DNA of 64,000 nucleotides from positions 2,914,001 through 2,978,000 of the forward strand of contig CM066296.1 in NCBI GenBank assembly GCA_033816765.1, given 5' to 3'. How positions within the stretch are numbered: the stretch's first letter is position 1; the number at the start of each line of letters is the position of its first letter. The position numbers and the translations under genes are program-made. Shown here piece by piece: positions 21,500-32,470 of the stretch. A model generated the notes under the pieces. That model saw only the letters and a program-made list of their open reading frames with translations. It ran no database searches and was not told the origin of the DNA. This DNA is from Nothopassalora personata. Taxonomy: Eukaryota; Ascomycota; Dothideomycetes; Mycosphaerellales; Mycosphaerellaceae.

Positions 21500-24442
21500 T
21501 TACGATCTTACTAATAGCGAATCCCAGTTATTATAGCTTTAGCTAGTCTATCGTTACGCCCGGCTAGCTCGAGCACAGCGCTTACTAGTACTGTTACTAG
21601 GCTTACCCGCCTACCTTAGACCTTATTCGAGTCCATTGGCCTACCGGACAACGTTAAGCATGTCCTTACTAACACGAATACGCCAAAGTCCGCCGCTAAT
21701 GTTATGTTCCGAGAGCTTAGTCCTTAGAAGCGGGTTAAGGTGTTAAAGGACTTCTATAAGGGCTTCGAGAAGGTGTTTAAAGACTACTCCGTCTAGGTTA
21801 ACCTATTTTTCGAGGAAGTTGAAAGCGGCATGGGTAAGAGCTACTAGGATAAATTCCTTAGTAATAAGAAGCTCGATGTCTTGTTTCCTATCGTCGGCAA
21901 GATTCGCAAGACCGGTTTAGAGATTCGTAACCGAGAGAAGACTCTTCGAGCTACGCTTACCCGCTACTAGCTATAGTAGATGGACAATAAGATTCTTAAT
22001 CGACGCGTTATCTCCGAGCTTTATAGTACTAACAGCGGGCGCCGCCAGTTCACGGCCTTCATTAACAAGTACCTAGATTATAGTAGGGCTATTAGTAGAA
22101 TTTAGAGGGTACTAATCTAGCGTATAAGGATCGGCCGTAAGGGTATAGATCGTAAGTGAATTCTAGAGCCTAGTAATCTTACCCGGTGCGATAGGGAGGC
22201 TAAAGTACGTAGTATTGATCCGTAGTCGGCTAAGAGTAGGGAGATCATTAGAAGACACCGCCTAGCCGTCTATAAGGATAGCCTTCTATACTTTATAGAG
22301 GGTACTATTACTAAGAAGTCCGCGTCCCCGGAGGATAGCATAGATTAACCTAGACTATCTAGCTAGTAACAGCCTTAGCTACGTTAGCTACTACCGGGTA
22401 GTAAAGGTAAAGGACATATAAAGAGTACTACGCTAACTCTACTAGCCTCTACCTAGCCTACAGTCCCATCGAGAGGCGGTCGTAAGTCGAGTCGACTTAA
22501 GTAGCTCCGTATAGGCGAGAGTATAGGTAAGGGTATAACTACGCCTACTCGATCCTCGCCTAACCGAACGCTAGATAGCGTACCTATACGCGAGGGCAGT
22601 CCGCTAGGTATACCGGTTAGCACCCTACGATCTACTCCGGCCTTAACTAAGAATAGTAATCCGATACTTACTATATTACCTTCGGCTATGATTAGGGATG
22701 TATTAGTCTTTAAAGATTAGATCCTATAAGAAGACGAGGCCTTCCGGATTAAGCGCGCTAACTGCACCTACAATGAGCGGTACTATAGCATTAAGTTTAG
22801 AAACTCGATTAATGTAGATAGTATTAACTAGCTACCTAAGCACCGGATAGCGGGCCTTAAGATGCTCGAACATGCTGTCTCGGACGTTCTTAAGAAGGAT
22901 AGTAAGGTTAGCGCTATAATGTGCGATTAGCATGTTCGAGATATCTACTATAAGGCCCTCTACTTCGTTACGAATCCCGGTATTACCGCTAATACCCTAT
23001 GTAAGCGCGCGCTTAAGGTCTAAGACTAGCTCTTTAAAGGTAAGAGTTTTTTAGCTATTAAGGTAAAGAATAGGTCGTGGTTTCGCCCTAATAAGCGTGG
23101 TTAGAAGACTATTAACTCGCTTAGCTACCTCCGTGTTCGAGGTAAAGTCGGTACTACGAGTAGTATCGTTACGTATACTAACTACAACTAGATCCTCGAC
23201 AAATTCGGCATTAATGAAGCTAACTAAGCCGATCTTAATAGCACCGGTACCTACATTAATGGCAATATACTGTACTAGTATAATGACGCTAAACTAGTAC
23301 CGCGGGTTAAATTAGTTAGAGAAATGATGAGTCGAGAATTCGACGTGTACCGATAGTACCTACGAGAATTGAACAAGGTTAGTAACGGCGGCGTCTACTA
23401 GAACATGTGGTATTCTCTAAGCTAATAGATCATGCGACAAGACCCCGGGCTATAGCTCTTACAAGTGGCGCTACACCCTTAATACTGCACTCGGTTTATC
23501 TCCTTCCCTAGGCCTACGATTTTTAGCTTTAATAGGGCTTATTAGGGGGGTGACGCGAACACTATAGTGTAGTATACTAGGGTCGACTTAAACCTCGAAA
23601 TTGAAAACTACTAGACTAGTAACCGGCTTAACATGCTATACTCTCTTAACTTAGAGGGCACTAGTGGGCCGGAGTTTTTATACGGTTTTTATAAGAAAGG
23701 GAATGCTAGAGAGTTTATCTAGTAGTACTAGATTAACGACTACATAGAAGACGGCCAATTCAAGCGTTTCTTCTCGGTTAGGGTCTAGAATTACCTAAGT
23801 AAGAATAGTATCAGCTAGTTTAGAGAGGACCTGAGCGCTAGGCAAATACGGGTAACTACTGTAGGCGTTCTAATAAGGTAGGCCGCACATAAGAGGACAC
23901 TACGTTAGATTAACCCTTACTTTATCGAGATCCGCGACGATAACTATCTTAAACTCTAGAGAAGCTAGAGCATGCACTAGGTGATAGACCTCCATCGTAA
24001 CTTTAAGACGCTAAGTAAGAGCGCTGTAGGATTTGAGTATCGACGCCTAGTACCCGGCTATCCTTTTCCTACGGCCGTACACCTTAGTAGCATTAGCCCT
24101 CTATTTGATGCCCTAGCGGGTTTAAAGTCTTAGAACAATAACGAAGTTATCCTTAATGCTAGAAGGTGGCTTAATGCTACGGTCCGCCTAGACTCGGAGC
24201 TCTTCTATAAGAAGATGCATAATTAGCGCGTCCGAGCTATGAAATTGATAGATAAGTAGCTTAGCTTAGTTACTACTCTCGAGTAGATATACTTTATAAG
24301 CGAAGGGCGTAATAAGAGCTTCTTCCGTAACTACTATAGGAACTTCACTAACTAGCTACTTAGGGACGCGTCTAGTAAGACTAGTGTTAGCCACGACAAC
24401 GAGTGGGTCTAGACAAAGGAGTTGTGTAAGACTGAGTAGAAC
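21500..24442 (+). pseudogene. R2 ORF2: large unidentified protein, RIP-inactivated
   Basis: One frame runs for close to 1,000 codons downstream of pol on the same strand. It is interrupted by TAG codons and essentially no others, as expected if Trp and Gln codons were hit by RIP. Readable segments include ESIGLPDNVKHVLTN (about 21629), KIRKTGLEIRNREKTL (about 21900) and HDNEWV near the end. I do not recognise a domain, and it is not a duplicate of RT or integrase. It could be an envelope-like or other accessory protein, but nothing visible (no clear membrane segment) supports one choice. Confidence 0.55.
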
Positions 24443-24499
24443 TAAGTAGTTAGTGTAGGTCTATAGGCTCCTAGTTTCTAGTTAATTTCCGGCTACAGC

Positions 24500-24563
24500 T
24501 GTAGCCTATAGGATTCTAGTCCTAATTCTAGTTCTAATTCTAGTTCTAATTCTAGTTCTAATG
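24500..24563 (+). repeat. TCTAATTCTAGT microsatellite in the R2 3' region
   Basis: A short array of alternating TCTAAT and TCTAGT units. A shorter form lies at 40425-40462 in R1. Confidence 0.7.
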
Positions 24564-25050
24564 CTTCGGGTATAGGTGCTTCTAGTCCTTAGATCTTACT
24601 TGTTTCTTATAGTTACTTATCTTCCCTTAACTCACCTTCTAGCTACGCGGTAGATTCGTCTTTAGATTTATTAGGTTACTAGTACTAACGCTCACTTGTC
24701 TTATAAGTAGCGTTTACGTTATTCGACTATCTAGCCCGCTCGATTAATGCTAACATAGCTATCCATTCCCTCGCTAGTTTCGTAGCATACGTTAGTATAG
24801 TACGACGGATGCGAGTCGCGGTTATTAACGTCATTATTACGGTCTCTATTAGAAGGATCCTTTCGATCTTTATAAACTGTCGCTAGTAAGCCCTAGGACT
24901 GCCTAACATCTTATATGTTAAGCTAAATGGTAGGGTAAGCTACTATACTACTATAAGACTACCTTAGCTTATAGCGACTAATTAAGCTACCTATAATACC
25001 CGGGCTTACTACTTTAGAACCTAAGGACAGGTTCGTAATGGGGGAGGATA

Positions 25051-25443
25051 TATTAACGACTAATTAGTTGTGTTAACCTTAGGTTTAGTTATGTTAACCT
25101 TAGGTTTAGAGGGAGGGTTCCTTAGGTCCAACTTGCCCCTATTTTATTTAGGTTTAATTAGACATTTAGGTAAGCTAACGGGACTAGTATGGCTGTTAAG
25201 ATATATACTACGCAGTTAAGTATTGTAAGCGTAGCATTAAGGTAACAATTCAATTTATACCTCTTAAGTAGAGGGTATAGGGGTTTAGGTCCGCTAATCC
25301 TCTTATTTTATCCGGCTACTGCGCTGCTCGTCACGTGACCTAATTTCACGGTCCCGGGACCGGTAAATACCTCTGCTTACATAAGCGACGCTCTACACTA
25401 CCACAACTTAGATAGGCCTACATAGGGTAGTTAGTAGACATTA
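25051..25443 (+). repeat. R2 3' LTR
   Basis: It has the same length (393 bp) and 23-bp duplication as the 5' copy, and contains the CGGTCCCGGGACCG core near 25348. It is followed by the CTAG target duplication. Confidence 0.9.
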
Positions 25444-26280
25444 CTAGCTAGGCATATAGGCGGATCTACTCTACTAGCTCCTACTACTAGAGGTCTATAG
25501 GCGCCTAGCCTATTATAGCCGTAAGGAAGTCGCGCTAGGAGCGCGCGGCGCGTAGGCGGCTTACTAGCGAGGCGATAGCGTAGCTAGTGTTAGGCTTGCA
25601 CTTATGTCTATTACGCCTATAGCGGCCGCAATTCTTTAGGAGCTCGCCGGTAGTAACACTATTATAGTTATCGGCTTCGTCTAGTAAGTAGTTAGTATAC
25701 GAATCGTAGACGGCGCGCGTAGAGACTTACCCTTAACGAAGTATAGGAGGTACCGTATGTATATATTAATCCTCTACGAGAGCTTAGTAGCGGGCGAGGG
25801 CGTTAGTAGCTACGAGGGGGATGCTAGTTGCTTACGACTACTAGGCGTTCTAGGTGCGTCGCGTACTAGAGCCGCCTAGCGGCGCTCGTCTTCTAAGGTA
25901 CTAGTAGTGCTATCGCTACTAATACTACGGGAGGAGGCGGAGCGGCTAGAGGACGGAGGCGAGGAGGGCCCGTTAGACATAATAATAATAATGCTAGCGA
26001 GGCGCTTACGGTAAGGGTACGGTACGGGTACGTAGTAGTAGTGTAACGGAGGTAGTGCGCTAGGGAACGTACTAGGAGAATAGGGCTAGGTTAGGCTAGA
26101 GTTTTATGCCCCTAACTAGCTACGTCGGTATAGTAACTAAGCCTTACTTACCTACACCTACATAACAATACGCACGTAACCCGTATATAGCTATATAGTA
26201 ACTATAGTTCTAGAAGTACGTAGGAACCTCTACGTAGTAACTAGCGAGCTAAGGATAGCTCGTACGGGAGGGGAGGCAAT

Positions 26281-26477
26281 TGTAAGGGGCAGCCTAGTAG
26301 CTAACCCTTACATATAGCCTTACGTGTAACATGCGGTCGCGACCGGCTACTAAGCCGTACGTAATACGTATACGTACACCTTACGACGCGCGATACGTCT
26401 TAAACAAAAAGGCAAGAATTAGTTTATCTACGACTAGTAGGTCGTAGGCGTGCTATACATTACGACATCCCTTAACA
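26281..26477 (+). repeat. G1 3' LTR
   Basis: It starts TGTAAGGGGCAGCC and ends CCCTTAACA, 197 bp, followed by CTTAC. Confidence 0.92.
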
Positions 26478-26482
26478 CTTAC

Positions 26483-27741
26483 TAATAAGGCATGTTTTAG
26501 GAGGGCGTTCTTATTAGAGTTCTTAAGGTTTAACGCCTACTCGATATTAGGGAGTCGGGAATATCTTAAGGAGATTGTTAGAGCGTAGTAAGGTAAGAGG
26601 CCTAAAGAATAAGATATAAAGGAATTTATCCGCCTATTTATATCCTTAAGTAACCTAATTAAACCTAAGGATTTAGATAATAGCTCCCGGAGTCGCCTCC
26701 TCCTTTAGGGATTGCTAGAGGCAGTCGCGAAAGCGGTCTATAAGGCTTGCGGGCTTTACCTAAAGTAACCTAAGAAGTTTAGGGACTTTTAGAGGATCCT
26801 CGATAAAGCTACTAGTATCGTAGATAGTAAGGAGGGATAGAAAGCTATATATATAGATTTCCCTCTTACTTTACCTTAGCTACACCGCTTAGTCGTAAAG
26901 TAAATGCCGCGCCTTAAGCCTAAGATTAACACGCTTAAGAAGGCTACCTCTAGGACTATTATTAATAATAACCTAATCTAGAAGGTAGCTAAAATGAGTA
27001 TACGTATATACTAGCGCGGTCGCGTCGCGGACGCGGGTGCCTTCTACCCGAGCGAGAATTAACGCTCTATACAACTAGAGAGGTACGACCTAGACACTAA
27101 ACTATAGGTTTACGTAATGTAGCGTCCCCTATCGTAGAATCGCGAACAGTCTAAAGCGATAGATGGTTATTGCTATAACTATAGTAGTTCGAAGTACTAG
27201 ACTAGCAATTATAGGGCAATAAGGTCCTTAATATCCCGGGGCTACGTATACCTCGCCCCGAACAACTAGTAGTATCTAGGGAAAGAAGGCGATCCGCGTC
27301 CTACTAAGTTTAACTTTCGAAGGGACTATAGTAAACCGAAACTACTCTATATGCTCCCTCTACTCGAAGAACATTATAGGCTAATCGAGTTTAACAACTA
27401 GTATAAGATTCCCGCACTACGTAAGTAATAGATAGGTAGGGACTATACTAGGATAATAAAGGTTACGCCTCCTAACTATTCTAAGCCCCCTCCTAACTTT
27501 AGGCATTTAATAGAGTATAGCCCTTAGGACGCACGGTCTAGCTAAACGGATAAGGCTACTAGGACATATTAGGTCTTATTTAGAGAAAGTAAAGCGGAGT
27601 AGGCGATCGACTTAGGCGAGCTTAACGAGGTATCTACCTATCCTATGTAGTCTAATAAAGTGAAAGGGAAGGTACCCGTAGGCATTCTAAAGAATCCGTA
27701 CCCGAGGACCCGGTCCTTAGCCTAGGATCTACGAGCCCGAG
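26483..27741 (+). pseudogene. R1 ORF1 (gag-like), second part
   Basis: It continues the frame broken at 7775 and matches R2 from about 14740 to 15998. It ends abruptly at the G4 LTR. Many TAG codons interrupt it. Confidence 0.75.
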
Positions 27742-28145
27742 TGTTAGGTTTAGTATAACCTAATAATATCACAAGTTAAGAAGATAAGCTTAATCGGGTT
27801 TATTCTCGGGCCGATAAGAAGTTAAGGGAGAGTAATAAAGCAGTAGCTATCTTATCTTATAAAGACTAAGTAGTAGTAAGGTAGAGGTTAGGTTATAGTA
27901 TATTCTAAACAGTAATATTAAATAGTAAGTTAAACGCCTCGAAACCATAAGGGGTTCTTAGCGTTCCTAAATATAAAGGAGATTCGTAGATCTCGGTAAT
28001 TAGTCTAATTATTCTAAGTATAAGCAGTCTAATTAGTCTAAGCATAAGTAGTCTAATCGCCCTAAGTCTAAGCGCTTAGGTAGGATAAGTCACGTATTTG
28101 TCTTATCGTTATAATTCTAGGGTCTATAGGAATTATTCCGTAATA
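27742..28145 (-). repeat. G4 3' LTR
   Basis: On the plus strand it begins TGTTAGGTTT and ends CCGTAATA. It contains a degenerate tandem of GTCTAATTAGTCTAAG-like units near 28004-28070, in the place where G3 has its GCTCTCC repeats. Confidence 0.88.
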
Positions 28146-28218
28146 CTATCCCCTTCTTAGCCTAGCTTCGTCCCGAAGCTTCTTAAGCCGTTATTATTTC
28201 TTATAGTAATAGTTAACT

Positions 28219-28758
28219 ATATCTTCTTCCTCCTATAAACGCCGTTAACGACTTACTTAGGATACTAAAATTTCTAGTATTAAAATAGCTCTATATACGA
28301 ATTGTTAGAAGTCTCGATCCTCGGGCGTAGTAGTAAAGTATATCGTAGGTTCTCGGTCTAGAAAGTGTTCGGCCTATATTCGAAAAGGCTATAAGGATTG
28401 CGATGTACGTCTTTCTCGTCCGGAGTAGGAACGTCTTCGCGATTCGCGCGATAATCTTAAGCTAGAGCTTAAGAGGATTAAAGAGGAGGAGGTACGGCTA
28501 AAGATACGTAAGATCCGTCTTCGGAAATAGCTACGATTAGCTAAGCGTCGTACCGACGATACCGTCGCTAAGGAGTTAGAGGAGCTCGAGGAGGAAGAGA
28601 CGCGCGAGGAGCTAGCGTCTCTTAAGCGGGCGTCGGGGGTAGAGGTGTCGCCTTCGCTAGTTTCTTTCTCGGATATCCTAGAGATGCCCGTAAACAACTA
28701 GGCGGCGCTTTCTAGAGCGGAGCCTTAGGGCGAGTCCCTAGGGGTAGAGACTTATTAG
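28219..28758 (+). pseudogene. G4 antisense accessory ORF, homologue of the G3 zinc-cluster ORF
   Basis: A 179-codon frame starts at ATA (ATG in G3), about 75 bp inside the LTR as in G3. It is interrupted only by TAG/TAA. It aligns with the G3 ORF through the second half of the cysteine cluster (RKCSAYIRKGYKDCDV against GRCSECWQRNLKSCNA), the PEWERL against EGEWKRL turn, and the following charged coiled coil. The protein has diverged strongly but the frame keeps its length and place. That suggests it coded for protein in both lineages before RIP. Confidence 0.7.
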
Positions 28759-28797
28759 GGTATTTATTTATAAGTTGTGTCCCTATTCTTATTAATC

Positions 28798-28871
28798 GGC
28801 TAGGTAGCTTAGTAGTGGAGCGTAAGCTATCTATACTCTTAAGGTCGTAGGTTCGATTCCTACCCTAGTCG
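28798..28871 (+). ncRNA. tRNA-like sequence in G4
   Basis: About 74 nt with a 7-bp acceptor stem (GGCTAGG pairing with CCTAGTC), a D-arm and A-box-like GTAGCTTAGTAGTGGAGCG, and a T-arm with GGTTCGATTCC (B box) and a 5-bp GTAGG/CCTAC stem. The anticodon arm can form CAAG/CTTG-type pairing but the loop is too long, so no isotype is assigned. It lies 39 bp after the antisense ORF stop, on the same strand, and just beyond the pol 3' end. Confidence 0.6.
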
Positions 28872-28899
28872 CTCGTCGGCCGAGAGATCGATTGTCGTT

Positions 28900-31800
28900 A
28901 GTTATATCGGCGGATCTATGTTTATTATTATCGGATCTTTTACTAACAGTTTTGTAGGTTTTGTTTTAGTTCCTAGGTATTTTCTAATTCGTCGTATTCT
29001 TTCTACTTAATAAGGTATCGCTAACCTTTCTTATCTAGGATTCTTTCGACTTTAAATTCGTTTTCTGCTTCTAGTTCGAAATGGAAGCTTTCCTAGTAGG
29101 GTGTTTCGGCGTCTACGGGTTCTAACTTAGAGATATAGAAGACTAGGTAAATTTTTACGTCTAGTAGTAGTCGTAGGCGGTAATTAACTAGTCCTATAAC
29201 TTTATCGATGAAAAATAGTCCGACCTTAACGTAATCTAGTTTCTTAGTCTATCTTCTTATTCTTAAGTTTTTTATAAGGAGATAGACCTTATCCCCCTCT
29301 TTTAGTAGAGGTGCTATTTTTCTCGTGTCTTACCGTTACTAAGATAGTTTATATTATATATATTCGATCGCCTTACGTGTTTCTTTATGTACTTCCTTTA
29401 GAGTGTCCGTTATTACGATCGCTCTTTCGGCTTATAGATTAGATCTAGGTGTTCTGAATAGGTTAGGATCTTTCCTAAAGTTCGTATAAAATAGTGTCGT
29501 TAAAGTTGTCTCTAATTTATGGTTATTTAGTGTAATCTACGCTAGTAGCAGTAATGAAACCTAGTTGTCTTATATATAGTTAATATAGTGTCGTAGGTAT
29601 TGTTCTAGCGTTAAGTTTATCCTTTCGGTTTATCCGTCTGTCTCCGGATAATATGCTATTAATAGCTTATGTTTAATTCCGATCGTTCCTATAAGCATCT
29701 TCTAGTAGTTCGATATAAATAGCTTATCTCTATCCGTTATAAACGCTTAAGGGAATCCGTAGTATCGGATAAGTCTATCTAGTACGAGGTATCCGAGCTA
29801 CTCTACATTGTATGTCTCTAATGTAGGAATAAAGTGTACATATTTTATAAGTCTATTAACTATAACTAGTATTATGTCGTATAGTTGTTTCGTAACTTAG
29901 TCTCTTAATAGTAGGAGTTTCGTAATAAAGTCTATTATAACTTCGTCCTATGGTTTTGTTAGTAGTGTCCTAAACTATAGGTAACCGTATTTCGTATGTC
30001 TCGTCGCCTTGTTTCGTTAGTAGTGTACGCATTATTTAATGTAGCGTAATACCTTAAGTCTTATCTATAGGAATAAGAAGCTGCGTTATATTAGGTCTAT
30101 TATCTTTAAAGTTCTAGGGTGTCTATAAGTTAGTCCGTCGTAATGTTATCGTATATATTCTTCTTCTCGATCCTTTAGTATCTAGTATTTCCTTACGATA
30201 TAGGGAATTGCTCGTCCTTATCGCCTAATATCCGTACGATGTTATTAAATTCCCTTATATTAGCGCTAAGACTTCCGTCGGGGTTCGTCTTTAGTACTTT
30301 ATGTTACACTAGTTCTTTTTCTTCTATATAGTCGCTTCTTCGACTTAGCGCGTCGGCGCGGCCGCTCTCTCTTCCTAGAGTATATTTAATTTTAAACTTA
30401 TACTATCCTAGTAGCTCCGACTAGCGGGCTTGCCTTTGGGTAAGTTCTTTCGTCGTCGTAAAGTACGTAAGATTCTTATAGTTAGAAAGAATCGTTAACT
30501 TCGGTAGGCCCTCGATATATACTCTCTAATGTTGTATAGTAGTAACAATAGCTAGAAGCTCTTTATTATAGATGTCGTAGTTCTATTCCGCGGTAGTTAT
30601 TTTCCGGGAGTAATAGGCTACTAGGTGTCTCTACCTATCGTGTGTCTATGTTAGACACGCGCCTATTGCTATATTAGACGTATCGGTCTCGATGTGGACT
30701 TCCTTACTACTATCGAATAGTCGAAGCGTAGGGGCTAAAGCGCATTGTTCCTTAAGTTTCTTAAACGCTTTAATCTATTCCTTTCCCTATTTCTAGGTAA
30801 CGTCTTTTCTCGTAAGTATCGTTATTAGTGCTATTGTCTTTATATAGTCCTTAATGAATTTTCGGTTATAGTTCGCTAGTCTAAGGAATAATTATACGTC
30901 CTTAACTGTTTTTAGTTCTAGCTATTCTCTAATTGACTGTGTCTTCGTAGGGTCGATTATTATCCCTATAGTACTAATAACGAAGCCTAATAATTTAACT
31001 TCTTTCTTATAGAATTCGCATTTCTCGGGTGCTGTCTTAAATCCTAAACGCGTAAGTCGTTCGAATACGTCCTAGACTTACTTTATATAATTCTAAAGGG
31101 ATCCTTTCGTATAGACTAATATATCGTCTATATAAGCGATAATGTATACGTCGAGTAGGTCTCTAAGTGTTTCGTTAACAAGGTCCTAATAGGATACGGG
31201 TACGTTAGTTAATTCTATTAGCATAACTAAGAATTCGTAAAGTCCGTATCTTATTCTAAAAGCGGTTTTCTATTCTTCTCCTTCTATTATTCGTATAGTA
31301 TAGAAGGCATCTCGTAGGTTAATCTTCGTGTACTAGTCTAATCCGGTTAATCTATCTTATGCTTCTTCGATGTTAGGTAGCGGGTATCGGTTCTTAATCG
31401 TAATCTCGTTTAACTTCCTATAGTCTTATACGAGTCGTAACTTCCCGTTTGCTTTTAGAACGAACATATATAGAGTTCCTATACTTAAGGTAGATCTTCT
31501 TATCTATCCTTTAGCTAGCTTCTCCTTTAGCTATTCTCGTAGGGTTTATAGCTCTTTCTTAGACATTTAATATAGGGGTCCCTATAGAGGCTCTTTCCCT
31601 AGCTAAATGTTTATCTTATAATCCTATAGTTAGTGCTTAGGTAAGGCATCCTTGCCTCTTTCCTCTTTAAAGAGTCGCGACTACTTACAATACTCCTTAG
31701 GAATACTTAACTCTAAGATGTTAGTATTCTTCGATAGTGCGTTACTTCTATTATTACTAGTAACTTCGTAACCCGGCGGCCCTACGCTAGTATCTATCCC

Positions 31801-32218
31801 GGTCGAAGGTAGTTCTTCTATCCTTCTATTCGGCGTAAGCTATATCCTATTTAGCTGTCTCTTTACCTTATCTACTAGCGAACGCTACCGCTACGTAGGC
31901 TAAATGTCAATAACGTAGTCGCATTCCCTAAATGTAAGTACTCCTCTTCTCTAGTCGATTACTAGATTGTACTTTCTTAACTAAGGTATACCTAGTACGA
32001 TGTTATGACTAGCTATGTTAGTAACATCTAAGATAATCTCCTCGGAGTACCGTTAGATAGTAAGTAGTAACGGTATCGTCTCGCGTTCTATACTAGGTAA
32101 GGATAATCCGTCTACCGCGATTAATTTATAACCCTCTTTCTTCTTATAGGTAGCGATCCTATGTCTTATAACAAATGATTCGGAGGTAAAGTTCCCGCTT
32201 ACTCCGGAATCTATTATA
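28900..32218 (-). pseudogene. G4 pol (chromodomain, integrase, RNase H, RT, part of protease), RIP-inactivated
   Basis: It is collinear with G3 pol (43224-46655) along its whole length, with C-to-T and G-to-A differences throughout. Copia-C (TSD GTATC) interrupts it at the protease active-site region, and the N-terminal piece continues at 37831. Confidence 0.85.
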
Positions 32219-32223
32219 GTATC

Positions 32224-32470
32224 TGTTAAGTTGAGACCTAACAGGATACGTAGTTAGCAGCGGAGTGGAGTAAGAGATTAATCTTTAACTGGCTAATAGC
32301 TACAGGGCATGTAGCAATATATCAGGAACCAATGTGTAAATTGTGTTAGATGTCTATCTAAGCTAAAGGGGAGAGAAGGTGTCTTCCGACAAGCTAAGTT
32401 ATCGTAGATGCCTTAGGCTATTAGATTACAACCTAACTGTTAGCTCCCCTTAAGATGCTACATCTTAACA
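32224..32470 (-). repeat. Copia-C 3' LTR
   Basis: A 247-bp LTR matching 37579-37825 and the solo LTR at 50038-50284. It contains a palindromic start (TGTTAAGTTGAGACCTAACA). Confidence 0.9.

Larger units (their letters stand above)
13346..25443 (+). mobile_element. R2: most complete R-family LTR retroelement
   Basis: Two 393-bp LTRs (13346-13738 and 25051-25443) are flanked by a 4-bp duplication CTAG (13342-13345 and 25444-25447), inside the G1 antisense ORF. The order is leader with TTAAGG repeats, ORF1 (gag and protease), palindrome, pol, palindrome, a large unidentified ORF2, a purine tract (GGGGGAGGATA, 25040-25050) and the 3' LTR. RIP damage is present but lighter than in G1 and R1, since CA and TG remain at some sites. 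At about 12.1 kb it is large for a gypsy-type element. Confidence 0.9.
12946..25980 (-). pseudogene. G1 antisense accessory ORF, split by R2
   Basis: On the minus strand, one frame runs from at least about 25720 to 25448, crosses the R2 insertion point, and continues from 13341 to 12946 without a frameshift. It is interrupted only by TAG/TAA codons. Readable parts include YLLDEADNY and CGRYRRNRHKCKPN (about 25615-25690), then a proline/leucine run near 13140-13190. It lies between the pol end and the 3' LTR, on the strand opposite to gag-pol. A possible start ATG lies at 25980 in another frame, so the 5' end is uncertain. No family is recognised. The frame's survival across the R2 site is the main evidence that it was coding. 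Confidence 0.55.
7776..26477 (+). mobile_element. G1: RIP-degraded chromovirus (Ty3/gypsy) containing R2
   Basis: Two 197-bp LTRs (7776-7972 and 26281-26477) are flanked by the 5-bp duplication CTTAC (7771-7775 and 26478-26482), inside R1 ORF1. The order is gag, pol with C-terminal chromodomain, then an antisense ORF split by R2, a purine-rich tract (GGGAGGGGAGG, about 26267-26277) and the 3' LTR. CpA and TpG are almost eliminated and CpG is kept. Confidence 0.92.

Noticed and set aside
28389..28697. 102-codon serine/arginine-rich ORF on the minus strand
   Set aside because: It is the reverse reading of the charged coiled-coil part of the G4 antisense ORF and has no support of its own.
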